64,000 nucleotides of DNA. Origin: Psychrobacter immobilis. GTDB taxonomy: Bacteria > Pseudomonadota > Gammaproteobacteria > Pseudomonadales > Moraxellaceae. Each line of letters starts with the position of its first letter. The stretch's first letter is position 1. A program made the translations under genes and the position numbers. Under the pieces are notes generated by a model. That model had not been told where the DNA came from and searched no databases. It saw only the letters and a list, made by a program, of their open reading frames with translations. Location: NCBI RefSeq assembly GCF_904846225.1, contig NZ_CAJGZJ010000002.1, positions 124,001 to 188,000 of the forward strand. The letters run 5' to 3'. Positions 53,196-61,624 of this stretch are shown in pieces.

Positions 53196-53739
53196 ATACA
53201 ACTCACCAGGATGATTTAATCAGACATTTTTGATATTCGTTAACAGTAGCTTTCAACAAGAATTATGATTTTGTTATAAAACGCTTCATTAAGAAAATTC
53301 GGTATTTACTAGAGCGTGTTCTCATTTTGAGAGTAATCATAAAAATGAGATAAATGACAGTTAAATGAGTAAAGTAGCGCAGATAGCATAAATAATATTA
53401 GGATATTAATCAGCCATTTAATGATATTTGGTGAAATTTAGCGACTTTCAGCTCATTTAGATACTTTCTCTTGAACTAAGGATACGCTCCAATATATTTG
53501 CTACTTATCAGCATAACTAATTCTACATCTTATTGGTGTGATGGATGGTTAATTACCAGCATTCTTGTTATTGTATTGTTACAGATATTAACATATGCTA
53601 CTAAATATAGTAATAATGGTAAATAATTTCACCTATCCTTTACTGAAGTAATTGGCTCAATACGGGTATCTATCGAATGCAAACATACCCTTTTACCATC
53701 CTTTATCTTACCCTTATTGATTGATAGGAATATCCGATT
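53196..53739. other. 544-bp divergent region between yggS and pilT
   Basis: Mostly AT-rich and non-coding. It includes a palindromic block (53311-53490) with ends AGAGCGTGTTCT and AGGATACGCTCC that resembles a small mobile element. The pilT promoter must lie to its right. Confidence 0.5.
53311..53490. repeat. Possible MITE-like palindromic element (180 bp)
   Basis: Ends AGAGCGTGTTCTC and, read inward from the right, GGAGCGTATCCTT match at about 9 of 13 positions. Inside, AAATGAGTAAAGTAGCG pairs with a sequence near 53439-53459 (CGACTTTCAGCTCATTT), so much of the block can fold on itself. Only one copy in the window. Confidence 0.35.
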
Positions 53740-54795
53740 ATGGCTGAAAAAAGCAGTTTAAGCATTGAAGACTTACTTCGCTTTACCGTCAAACACAAAG
53801 CGTCAGATTTACATATTTCAGCCGGCATGCCGGCCATGATTCGTTCAGATGGTGAAATGACACGAATCAATATGCCTTCGATGACTCATCAAGTGGTACA
53901 TCAACTTATCTATGACATTATGAATGATAGGCAACGCGCTGACTTTGAGGAGTTCTTTGAAACAGATTTTTCTTTTGAGATACCCAATTTAGCACGCTTT
54001 CGAGTAAATGCTTTTAATCAAAACCGTGGCGCGGGCGCTGTCTTCCGTACTATTCCCTCCAAAGTTTTGACTATGGAAGACTTGGACATGGGAGCAGTAT
54101 TCAAACGCATCTCAGACTTCAAACGTGGCGTAGTACTAGTCACCGGACCCACAGGTTCAGGTAAATCAACCACGCTGGCGGCTATGATTGACTATATTAA
54201 TGAAACCCGTAAAGAGCATATTTTAACCATTGAAGATCCGATTGAATTTGTCCATGAGTCTAAGAAAAGCCTGATTAACCAGCGTGAAGTTCACCGAGAC
54301 ACCTTGGGTTTCGAGCCAGCGCTGCGCTCTGCACTACGTGAAGATCCAGATGTGATTTTGGTTGGTGAGTTACGTGACCTTGAGACCATTCGCTTGGCAT
54401 TAACGGCAGCAGAGACTGGTCACTTAGTATTTGGCACTTTACACACCAGCTCAGCAGCGAAAACGATTGACCGTGTTATTGATGTGTTTCCCGCAGCAGA
54501 AAAAGATATGATTCGTGCGATGCTGTCAGAATCGCTGCAAGCCGTTGTCTCACAAACACTTCTTCGTCGTCAAACCGGTGGACGTGTTGCAGCACATGAG
54601 ATTATGCTGGGCACACCCGCCATCCGTAACTTGATACGTGAGAATAAAATTGCCCAAATGTACTCTGCTATCCAAACTGGTGCAAGCGATGGCATGATTA
54701 CGCTTGATCAAACGCTTAAAAACCTAGTGGCAAAAGGCACTATCAGTAAAGACGTTGCCCGCCCTTATGCTAAGCAACCTGAAGCATTTTTGTAG
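53740..54795 (+). CDS. pilT: Type IV pilus retraction ATPase PilT
   Basis: Hexameric cytoplasmic ATPase that disassembles type IV pili for twitching motility and DNA uptake. In 351 aa: the N-terminal PAS-like domain, Walker A GPTGSGKSTT (136-145), Asp box LTIEDPIEFVHE, Walker B ALREDPDVILVGELRD, His box ETGHLVFGTLHTSSA, and the PilT-specific AIRNLIRENK near the C-terminus required for retraction in other species. ATG at 53740 follows GGAATATCCG. pilU follows on the same strand after 168 bp. Confidence 0.97.
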   Translation: MAEKSSLSIEDLLRFTVKHKASDLHISAGMPAMIRSDGEMTRINMPSMTHQVVHQLIYDIMNDRQRADFEEFFETDFSFEIPNLARFRVNAFNQNRGAGAVFRTIPSKVLTMEDLDMGAVFKRISDFKRGVVLVTGPTGSGKSTTLAAMIDYINETRKEHILTIEDPIEFVHESKKSLINQREVHRDTLGFEPALRSALREDPDVILVGELRDLETIRLALTAAETGHLVFGTLHTSSAAKTIDRVIDVFPAAEKDMIRAMLSESLQAVVSQTLLRRQTGGRVAAHEIMLGTPAIRNLIRENKIAQMYSAIQTGASDGMITLDQTLKNLVAKGTISKDVARPYAKQPEAFL

Positions 54796-54963
54796 TATTA
54801 CCAATCGTGTGTCGCTATTTCTCTTGTCGATATAGAATTTGTCGTTATCGATATAAGGCAGAGTGTCACACGACACACTTTATTTCTACTGGTCATCATT
54901 AGCAACGCTTAAACTATGATGTCAGATATTTTTTAACTGATTTACATCAAGTGCAGATACGAT

Positions 54964-56085
54964 ATGGACATTGATAAACTATTGCAATTAATGATCAATA
55001 AAAACGGTTCCGACCTTTTTATTACCGCTGACGTCGCCCCTTCCATGAAAATAAATGGCAAAATTCTGCCAGTGGGTAAAACGCCGTTAAGTGCTGAGCA
55101 AACCATGAGATTGGTTAAAGGTGTGATGACACCAAACCAGCAAAAAGAGTTCGAAGAAACGAATGAGTGTCAATTTGCCATTGCTGACGAGGCGCAACAA
55201 GCACGTTTTAGGGTCAGTGCTTTCATACAGCGTGATATGGCTGGGATGGTTTTACGAAAAATTGAGAATAAAATTCCGACTGTTGAAGAGCTACGTTTAC
55301 CACCAGCGCTAAAAGAGCTGGCAATGAAAAAACGAGGCATCATTTTATTGGTGGGTTCGACAGGCACGGGCAAATCCACCACGCTTGCGTCTTTGATAGG
55401 ACATCGCAATCAAAACTCTCATGGTCATATTATTACTATTGAAGATCCCATTGAATTTGTCCATCAACATCGCGGTTGTATTATTACCCAGCGTGAAGTC
55501 GGTATCGACACACACTCGTTTGAGACAGGTCTAAAAAACACCTTACGCCAAGCACCTGATGTCATTTTAATTGGTGAGATTCGTAACCGCGAGGTCATGA
55601 GCTATGCCATTCAATATGCCGAAACAGGGCATCTGGTTTTTGCAACCTTGCATGCCAACAATGCTAACCAAGCGATTGACCGTATTATTCACTTTTTTGA
55701 AACCAGTCGTCACAATCAATTACTGATGGATTTGTCCCTTAACTTGCAGGCCATTGTCGCTCAACAACTTATTCCCACCCCTGACGGTAAAGGACGACGT
55801 GCCGCTATTGAGATTTTATTAAACTCACAGCTGATTAGTGATTATATTCGTAAAGGTGAGGTTCACGAAATCAAAGATGTCATGACGCGCTCACGGGACA
55901 GCGGTATGCAGACCTTTGACCAAGCTCTCTTTGATCTATATGAACAAGGGGAAATCACTTATAAAGAAGCGATTCTTCATGCTGACTCTCCTAACGATTT
56001 ACGCTTAAAAATCAAGCTTAGTAGCAAAAACGGTAAAGGTAATTTGGATGAAGGCGCTGATAGTTTATCATTAGATATCAGCTAG
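54964..56085 (+). CDS. pilU: Type IV pilus retraction ATPase PilU
   Basis: PilT paralogue that assists retraction, acting together with PilT. The 373 aa contain MINKNGSDLFITADVAPSMK at the N-terminus, Walker A GSTGTGKSTT, the Asp box ITIEDPIEFVHQ, Walker B LRQAPDVILIGEIRN and the His box ETGHLVFATLHANNANQA. The C-terminal tail (NGKGNLDEGADSLSLDIS) is longer than in PilT, as usual for PilU. No strong ribosome binding site. Likely co-transcribed with pilT and ended by a terminator. Confidence 0.96.
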   Translation: MDIDKLLQLMINKNGSDLFITADVAPSMKINGKILPVGKTPLSAEQTMRLVKGVMTPNQQKEFEETNECQFAIADEAQQARFRVSAFIQRDMAGMVLRKIENKIPTVEELRLPPALKELAMKKRGIILLVGSTGTGKSTTLASLIGHRNQNSHGHIITIEDPIEFVHQHRGCIITQREVGIDTHSFETGLKNTLRQAPDVILIGEIRNREVMSYAIQYAETGHLVFATLHANNANQAIDRIIHFFETSRHNQLLMDLSLNLQAIVAQQLIPTPDGKGRRAAIEILLNSQLISDYIRKGEVHEIKDVMTRSRDSGMQTFDQALFDLYEQGEITYKEAILHADSPNDLRLKIKLSSKNGKGNLDEGADSLSLDIS

Positions 56086-56144
56086 ATATTTTGATCTGGC
56101 AATGTTCGCTCTCAATCTTTGCAAAAAATGTAAAGTCTTTTATG

Positions 56145-56179
56145 AAAAAGCCCTCGTCATCAATAACGAGGGCTTTTTT
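56145..56179 (+). terminator. Rho-independent terminator of pilU
   Basis: AAAAAGCCCTCGT, 8-base loop, ACGAGGGCTTTTTT; 60 bp after the pilU stop. Confidence 0.92.
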
Positions 56180-56220
56180 GGCTTGAACACAACAAGAGGC
56201 AAAAACTCTGTTTAGCTTAC

Positions 56221-56366
56221 TAGAGTCTGTTCAAAATAAAACCGATACGTTAGTAGCTACGTGCTACTGGGATAAATTTTCCTGGCGTGCTGTTCGCAAG
56301 CATGACAGAGGTTGCAAAAAATCTACCCCAGCAGCACTGTATCGGATTTAAAGTAAATCGACTGTA
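56221..56366. repeat. MITE-like TATAGTC element, full copy (146 bp)
   Basis: Left end TAGAGTCTGTTC then AAAATAAAACCGATAC; right end, read inward, TACAGTCGATTT then ACTTTAAATCCGATAC. The interior matches the copy at 59217 nearly base for base (GCGTGCTGTTCGCAAGC, GACAGAGG, CTACCCCAGCAGCACTGTAT). Confidence 0.82.
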
Positions 56367-56414
56367 CTATAAATTTAACTATTCTAAATTCAACTGCTGT
56401 AAATCCAACCGCAA

Positions 56415-56849
56415 CTACTTTATGGTGTCTCTACATTCTTGGTCAGCACAAATACCATAGAGCACTAGTGAATGACCTGATAGTTTAAAGCCATGATCCT
56501 TCGCCACTTTGAGCTGCTCCTCTTCGATCACCTCATTATGAAACTCTATAATCTTTCCACAAACATCACAAACCAAATGATCATGATGTCCTTCTTGGGT
56601 AATCTCAAACACTGATAAATTGTTTTCGAAGTTATGGCGCTCAACAATGCCCGCTTGCTCAAACTGTGTCAGCACTCGGTAAACAGTCGCTAAACCCACA
56701 TCTTCACCTTGTTCAATAAGCGCCTTATAAATCTCTTCTGCACTCATATGGTGTAGCTCGGCGCTCTCAAGCAGCTCTAAAATCTTGATGCGAGGTAACG
56801 TAACCTTTAATCCGGCTTTACGTAAATCTTGATTGGTAAAAGAAGCCAT
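56415..56849 (-). CDS. fur: Ferric uptake regulator
   Basis: Fe(II)-dependent DNA-binding repressor of iron-acquisition genes. The 144 aa match Fur: N-terminal winged helix (LKVTLPRIKILELL, EDVGLATVYRVLTQFEQAGI), the metal-binding dimer domain (EGHHDHLVCDVCGKIIEFHN with Cys94 and Cys97) and a second Cys pair (Cys134, Cys139) near the C-terminus. ATG at 56849 follows AAAGGAA. It is divergent from bamE, the usual order in gamma-proteobacteria. No clear Fur box was recognised upstream. Confidence 0.97.
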   Translation of the reverse strand: MASFTNQDLRKAGLKVTLPRIKILELLESAELHHMSAEEIYKALIEQGEDVGLATVYRVLTQFEQAGIVERHNFENNLSVFEITQEGHHDHLVCDVCGKIIEFHNEVIEEEQLKVAKDHGFKLSGHSLVLYGICADQECRDTIK

Positions 56850-57175
56850 AATATTCCTTTTGACTGTGACAGTCTTAATAAATAAAGAATCGAAAATATA
56901 AGATAAAGAATCGTGATGATTATTTTTTATTGAAGATAAAACATTTTATTAACAGCAAACCGACTTATAGCAACTAAACCTTTGCTCTATTATTTTTTGA
57001 GGTAATCCCAACGCAAGTCTATGAATTTAAAATATAAACAATAAAATCATTCAGGTATCATTTGGTAAATAATGTCGTAAGTGGTAGGAAATTGCAAGTA
57101 AATGACGTATCATTTGTCCAAGATTATCGGTCAGACGAGCACCAAACAGCTCTGGCCGTGCCTAATTCATTTCTT
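56850..57175. other. 326-bp divergent region between fur and bamE
   Basis: AT-rich; holds both promoters. The bamE frame is open back to 57062, but its first 38 codons have no ribosome binding site and no family match. No Fur-box-like inverted repeat was seen. Confidence 0.5.
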
Positions 57176-57595
57176 ATGAGTCATCTTACCATGATAAAGA
57201 CATTAACTTTTCGTCCGTTAAGCTGTACCAGTGCATTACGCAAGCTTGTTATCACCAGTATGCTTAGCGCTGCTGTCGCTATGTCTGGCTGCTCATTACT
57301 GAGTGTTTATAAGATTGATTTGCCACAAGGCACGCCTATTACCCAAACGCAGGCGCAAAAATTGCAAGTGGGTATGAATCAAAACCAAGTACTTTATATC
57401 CTTGGTAGTCCAGCGATTAAGGACACTCTTGAGCCTAAGCGCTGGGATTATATTTATGACTATCAAGCTGGCACAGATGGCAGCCGCAAAGGTATCGCCG
57501 ATGTCAAAAATGCCAGCCAGCATTTGGTTATCTACTTTGATGATCAAGGTTTAGTCACTCGCATCGAAGGCATAGAAAGCCTTCCCGCTGCCTAA
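57176..57595 (+). CDS. bamE: Outer membrane assembly lipoprotein BamE
   Basis: Small lipoprotein of the BAM complex that inserts beta-barrel proteins into the outer membrane. After a signal (LRKLVITSMLSAAVAMSGCS, lipid-anchored Cys) the mature domain shows the SmpA/OmlA pattern: LPQGTPITQTQAQKLQVGMN, VLYILGSPAIKD, PKRWDYIYDYQ and LVIYFDDQGLVTRIEG. Starts at 57176 (ATG, 139 aa) or 57191 are both possible; neither has a clear Shine-Dalgarno. Divergent from fur. Confidence 0.93.
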   Translation: MSHLTMIKTLTFRPLSCTSALRKLVITSMLSAAVAMSGCSLLSVYKIDLPQGTPITQTQAQKLQVGMNQNQVLYILGSPAIKDTLEPKRWDYIYDYQAGTDGSRKGIADVKNASQHLVIYFDDQGLVTRIEGIESLPAA

Positions 57596-57642
57596 CTAAA
57601 ATGCTTAGCCAAGACGCTTAACAGCCTTTAACCGTTAATCAC

Positions 57643-57951
57643 TCAACCTCGAGATTTGCTTTTGCGCTGAGACATTGGATCAGCGCTTAAGCTGCGATAT
57701 ACCTCAATACGGTCAAAAGGCTGTAACTGATAATTAAGCGGCTGCTTTTGTGCATAAATCCCTACATGCCAGCGCTTAGCCGTCGGCGTAGTAATATCGA
57801 CCACCTCCTTACACCATCTTGCTAGCTCTGGAAACTTCGTTAACCAGCCCGCTGTCCTTAGCGCCTCATACAAACTGGTACCGTCACTGACTTGTAATGC
57901 TAAATAGTGCTGACGCTGTGCATCCTCGGCATATGCCAAATATACTGTCAT
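57643..57951 (-). CDS. rnfH: RnfH family ubiquitin-like protein
   Basis: Small beta-grasp protein often encoded near RNF or BAM/SmpB genes; its role is unclear. From the ATG at 57951 it has 102 aa, the usual family size: VYLAYAEDAQRQHYLALQVS, GTSLYEALRTAGWLTKFPEL, WHVGIYAQKQPLNYQLQPFD with RIEVYRSLSADPMSQRK. The frame is open to an ATG at 58095, which would overlap the upstream membrane-protein gene by 82 bp and add 48 residues of unlike composition; that longer form cannot be excluded. Convergent with bamE. Confidence 0.85.
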   Translation of the reverse strand: MTVYLAYAEDAQRQHYLALQVSDGTSLYEALRTAGWLTKFPELARWCKEVVDITTPTAKRWHVGIYAQKQPLNYQLQPFDRIEVYRSLSADPMSQRKSKSRG

Positions 57952-58013
57952 GAGCAAAGCCTGTTCGGACTGCCTCGCTGCATCATTACTAATAGTTTTA
58001 CTCTCATCCGCTA

Positions 58014-59156
58014 TTAGCTCAACCACTGCATCACCCAACCTATCAAGGCTAACAATAGGGCCAATGGCACGACCAGACGCATCGCTATCCGCCATAAGTT
58101 ATAAAAAGCTTCATTACCAAAGTTCAATGACTTGCGCAAATGACTGATTTTCATCTTCCAGCCCACAAATAGCGATAACAATAATACCGCCACGCTACTA
58201 ATAATGACCAAAAGACCTACCAGCCAAGTACTCGGAATGGCAATGACCAATACTAACGCTAACACAAAAGTCACTACCAAACTGATCAATAGCCCAAACT
58301 TATGCGCTAATTGCTGGGTACTATAATGTAACAAGTAACTGACGACAAACAGCACGCCTACCCAATATAGCAGCTGTCCAATCGGTGATAATGATAGCCC
58401 GCTCATAAATAGAGCGATGACCCCAACGACTAATTGCAATAGCCAAATGGGTAAGACCAATTTGGTCGCGCGGTATTCAGTTGTAGTACGATTGCGAGCG
58501 GAATTTTGCGTGTTAAGATTGCTGGCATCTACCGCTGTTAGCGCTTGTTTAGCCAATAAGTTTTGGCCAAACCAATATAATCCTGTGCCTGCACCAACAC
58601 TGACCAACGCTAGCGCCACTGCGCGTGCCCATTCACCCAAGCTGATATCAGTCATGGCAAAATCAATATGAGGTAAGCCATTGGCCACACCCAGCAATAA
58701 CCCTAGCACCATGAGACCCAACCCAATCGGTAAGGGCGCTACGCCAAGCAAACTTAATAAAATGGCAATAACCATCAACCCTGCAGCAATTGCAAAGCTT
58801 GGTACAGTGGGTGCACTATTGAGCTCGGTCAATGCCGCTAATATACCTGTGCTGGCGCCAGATATCACTAATGCAGCAATAATAATAGATACTAGCGCTG
58901 CCAACCAACCAAAGCTGCGCCATACTGGACTGGCATCGGCTTCCCGAGTGAGCTTTTGCATACCTGCCAATGGCGCATCGACGCTACGATAGGCCAATGC
59001 AATCTCAGCATAAACCACTGGCAGTGATACCACGACCATGGCTAATAGCCACAGTAACCAAAAATCAATCTCACCAATGGATGCCGGTACAAACCAGCGA
59101 AACAGTAGTAACGGTAGCAGTGCTGCAATAAAATAAGAAGCATAACGGATCATCAT
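58014..59156 (-). CDS. Multi-pass membrane protein, possibly NSS/SNF-like
   Basis: 380 residues with about ten or eleven hydrophobic segments. The N-terminus (FWLLWLLAMVVVSLPVVYAE) and C-terminus (GWKMKISHLRKSLNFGNEAF, YNLWRIAMRLVVPLALLLAL) vaguely resemble sodium:neurotransmitter symporter-like (SNF) proteins, where such a sequence precedes the last helices. The typical N-terminal Na+/substrate-site motif of that family is not seen. ATG codons at 59156 and 59153 are both possible. It lies upstream of rnfH on the same strand. Transport is plausible; the substrate is unknown. Confidence 0.7.
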   Translation of the reverse strand: MMIRYASYFIAALLPLLLFRWFVPASIGEIDFWLLWLLAMVVVSLPVVYAEIALAYRSVDAPLAGMQKLTREADASPVWRSFGWLAALVSIIIAALVISGASTGILAALTELNSAPTVPSFAIAAGLMVIAILLSLLGVAPLPIGLGLMVLGLLLGVANGLPHIDFAMTDISLGEWARAVALALVSVGAGTGLYWFGQNLLAKQALTAVDASNLNTQNSARNRTTTEYRATKLVLPIWLLQLVVGVIALFMSGLSLSPIGQLLYWVGVLFVVSYLLHYSTQQLAHKFGLLISLVVTFVLALVLVIAIPSTWLVGLLVIISSVAVLLLSLFVGWKMKISHLRKSLNFGNEAFYNLWRIAMRLVVPLALLLALIGWVMQWLS

Positions 59157-59216
59157 AATCTAAATCCAAACGACCTAAAGTGAATAATAATAATTTATAA
59201 TCATACAGAGCGATGA

Positions 59217-59362
59217 TATAGTCAGTTCAAAATAAAATCGATACGTTAGTAGCTAAGTGCTACTGGGATAATTTTTTCTGGCGTGCTGTTCGCAAGCGTG
59301 ACAGAGGCTGCAAAAAATCTACCCCAGCAGCACTGTATCGAATTTAAAGTGAATCAACTATA
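59217..59362. repeat. MITE-like TATAGTC element, full copy (146 bp)
   Basis: Left end TATAGTCAGTTC then AAAATAAAATCGATAC; right end, read inward, TATAGTTGATTC then ACTTTAAATTCGATAC: terminal inverted repeats of about 28 bp. Same length as the copy at 56221 and nearly identical inside. Confidence 0.85.
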
Positions 59363-59423
59363 AGAATCTGTCAGTGATTTTATCTTTATATTGTCTCTAT
59401 AATATGAGGGACAAACAGTTATA

Positions 59424-59446
59424 AAAAAACCCCGAAATCGGGGTTT
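59424..59446 (-). terminator. Terminator of the cytochrome c4 gene
   Basis: AAACCCCGA / TCGGGGTTT with a run of A on the left, giving a U-run on the minus-strand transcript; about 180 bp beyond the c4 stop. Confidence 0.78.
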
Positions 59447-59462
59447 AATAGTTCAGTGATTT

Positions 59463-59564
59463 TAATAACTTAACAACTCTAAAAATTCGGTAATTCTAAA
59501 AACTTAATAACTCTAAAAGCTCAATAATTTCAATAACTCGGTAATTCTAAAAACTTAGCAATAA
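59463..59564. repeat. Tandem array, 6 x 17 bp
   Basis: Units TAATAACTTAACAACTC, TAAAAATTCGGTAATTC, TAAAAACTTAATAACTC, TAAAAGCTCAATAATTT, CAATAACTCGGTAATTC, TAAAAACTTAGCAATAA. Units 2-3 and 5-6 are alike, so a 51-bp (3 x 17) higher-order repeat also exists. Lies between the c4 gene and its terminator. Confidence 0.85.
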
Positions 59565-59629
59565 CGAATAGACGGTTAAGCGCTCAGAAACTTTATTTAA
59601 AAAAACAGAGCAAGTAATCGTGCATAGTA

Positions 59630-60298
59630 TTAATGAATAGCGCTGATGTAATCTGACAACATACGAATATCACTATCCGATAGCTTCGATGCTACTGTCT
59701 GCATCATACCCATCTCGCCTTCTTTCGCTGCGTCATTGACACGCTTCTGATCATCGCTATCAATATCATCAACGCGGCCAGCGGCACGGAATAGTTTTAG
59801 CTGAGTAGAGATGTATTGTGCATGCTGACCACCTAAACGTGGGAAAGCCGCCCAAACATTACCAGCAGCATCTGGACCATGACAGCCTGCACAGCCGATT
59901 ACGCCACGTGACTTATCACCGCCCAAGAAAAGTTTGGTTGCCTTTTGGTTGGTCGCAGGATTACCAAAACCGACGCCCCAAGGTGCTTGACTTGCATAAT
60001 AACCCGCCACATTGGCCAAGTCTTGCTGAGATAGGTTTGCAACTTGTGATTGCATGATACCGTTTTTGCGGTAGCCTGCTTTGAAGTTAACCAGTTGTTT
60101 GTAGAGATACTTTACGTTTTGACCACCTAAATTAGGCTGTGCTGGAACCACGCTAACACCATCAACGCCATGACAAGCGGCACAAACAGTTTCTGCAATT
60201 TGTTTACCAGCATTAATGTCATACTCAGGAACGACAATAGCAGCTTGTACGCTGAAACTTGCAACGCATAAGCTGGCAGCAGCGATTAACTTTTTCAT
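59630..60298 (-). CDS. Cytochrome c4 (dihaem)
   Basis: Periplasmic dihaem electron carrier between the bc1 complex and terminal oxidases. From the ATG at 60298 (AGGA 9 bases upstream) the product is 222 aa: signal peptide MKKLIAAASLCVASFSVQAA, then two class I cytochrome domains with haem sites CAACH and CAGCH. Axial-Met regions are NGIMQSQV and the GMMQTVA region; NLGGQNVKYLYKQLVNFKAG and RLGGQHAQYISTQLKLFRAG-type repeats show the internal duplication. The open frame reaches 60418 but the extra part is not a signal peptide. Confidence 0.93.
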   Translation of the reverse strand: MKKLIAAASLCVASFSVQAAIVVPEYDINAGKQIAETVCAACHGVDGVSVVPAQPNLGGQNVKYLYKQLVNFKAGYRKNGIMQSQVANLSQQDLANVAGYYASQAPWGVGFGNPATNQKATKLFLGGDKSRGVIGCAGCHGPDAAGNVWAAFPRLGGQHAQYISTQLKLFRAAGRVDDIDSDDQKRVNDAAKEGEMGMMQTVASKLSDSDIRMLSDYISAIH

Positions 60299-60614
60299 TG
60301 ATACAAATCCTACTAGCTCGGCGTAAGCATTATTTAGAGTGATTGCACTGATTAGATACCCAATATGAGCTGCCCTACTATTGGCAAGGCAGATACAAAC
60401 TTTAAGGTCTTGACACAAACAATCTGGAAGTACTTACTAACATCAGGGTTTATTTTCAATTATTATAGCAAGACTTTGTAGTATTTGCTTACTTAATCAT
60501 CACATTAGCCAGTTTTTCTAACGATGCACTAAAGTGCTCACTCAAAATAAAAAACGCTAACGTTTATGAACCCAGCGCTTTATTTTAAACCGCTCAATTT
60601 TATTTATATCCTAA
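60299..60614. other. 316-bp gap between cytochromes c4 and c5
   Basis: No gene. Near 60549-60592 a weak stem (AACGCT / AGCGCT) with a U-run on the minus strand may terminate the c5 transcript. The rest is the c4 promoter region. Confidence 0.4.
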
Positions 60615-60950
60615 CTATTTACTCATATATTCAATCAGCTTGCGATAGTCATCATCGCTACAGTTATTACAAAGCCCGCCCGCTGGCATTTGAGTCATCC
60701 CATTTTTAACTGACTTGATTAGCGTTGGCATGCTTTTCTGATTTATAAGCTGCTGCCATTTAGCACTGTCGCCTTTTTTGATGGCATTTAGCGCGCCACT
60801 ATCGTGACAGGCGGCACATGAGTTATCATAGGTGGTTGCAATATCGGCAGCAGTAGCACTGGTCATCATGACACTAGTTAATAATACGGCAGCACTGCTC
60901 CCCAATAAGATGCGATAAGTTTGGCTAAAAAGCGTGGTGATTGACAACAT
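60615..60950 (-). CDS. Cytochrome c5-like monohaem cytochrome
   Basis: Small periplasmic class I cytochrome of 111 aa. A near-perfect AGGAGG lies 6 bases before the ATG at 60950, which fixes the start inside a longer open frame (to 60974). A signal peptide (ILLGSSAAVLLTSVMMTSATAA) precedes haem motif CAACH; the axial Met lies in GMTQMPAGG, directly followed by the Cys pair LCNNC that is typical of cytochrome c5. An electron-transfer role is inferred; a soluble location is likely. Confidence 0.9.
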   Translation of the reverse strand: MLSITTLFSQTYRILLGSSAAVLLTSVMMTSATAADIATTYDNSCAACHDSGALNAIKKGDSAKWQQLINQKSMPTLIKSVKNGMTQMPAGGLCNNCSDDDYRKLIEYMSK

Positions 60951-61624
60951 AGAACACCTCCTTTGATGTTTCACTCATTTGATCAACCATTCTATTAAAT
61001 GGTGTTCATTTAACCTATCTGATTAAATATTGTAACAATTTATGTCATATACAGATAGATAAATATAGTTTGGTTTTAGTAACGCGTTTGACGACCGTCA
61101 TAACTTTGCTAATGACGGATTAATTTTAGTGTTATGCTGTCATTTATATGACGTTAATCATCGTTATTTCAATAAGTAAAACAGATAATAGTATAGAATG
61201 GTCAGTAATTTTGAACAGCTGTTTTTATGACTAATACGCCTTTAAAATGAGTGCGAATAGATTCTCACCATGTTTTATCCAATGCATTGCCTTAGGGCGT
61301 GTTTGATCCTTCAACCATGGCACTGACAGGAATTATTTTTTAGGCGATTCGACGTTAAAAATCGTAAGTTTAGTCATTCTAAGCGTCTTTTTTTAACAAT
61401 GAAGCGGCAAAAAAGAGTTCTGTCCCTATGGGCTGATGCTAAAATTACCCCATACTGCGTTGCAATTCTAGCTAAGGTATTAACATTATCGTCGACTTGC
61501 TCCTTGTCTGGCGCTATTTGAGCCATCAGCAGTGCCTATTTGTGAATACTCAAACACGCCCTAATATCCAGTAAATTAAAATTTTATACCCGTATCCAAT
61601 TTCTTGAAGATTAATGAGCCATTT
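60951..61624. other. 674-bp divergent region between cytochrome c5 and engB
   Basis: Nearly half is a 273-bp element with perfect 15-bp inverted ends (61292-61564). To the left lies AT-rich promoter sequence of the c5 gene; to the right about 60 bp leads to engB. No gene supported. Confidence 0.5.
61292..61564. mobile_element. 273-bp inverted-repeat element (MITE-like)
   Basis: Ends TTAGGGCGTGTTTGA (61292-61306) and TCAAACACGCCCTAA (61550-61564) are perfect inverted copies. The inside has no open frame long enough for a transposase, so it is a non-autonomous element or the remnant of an insertion sequence. Flanking target duplication is not clear. It inserts 60 bp upstream of engB. Confidence 0.7.

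Noticed and set aside
56850-57175. Fur box in the fur/bamE intergenic region
   Set aside because: No GATAATGATAATCATTATC-like inverted repeat could be found.
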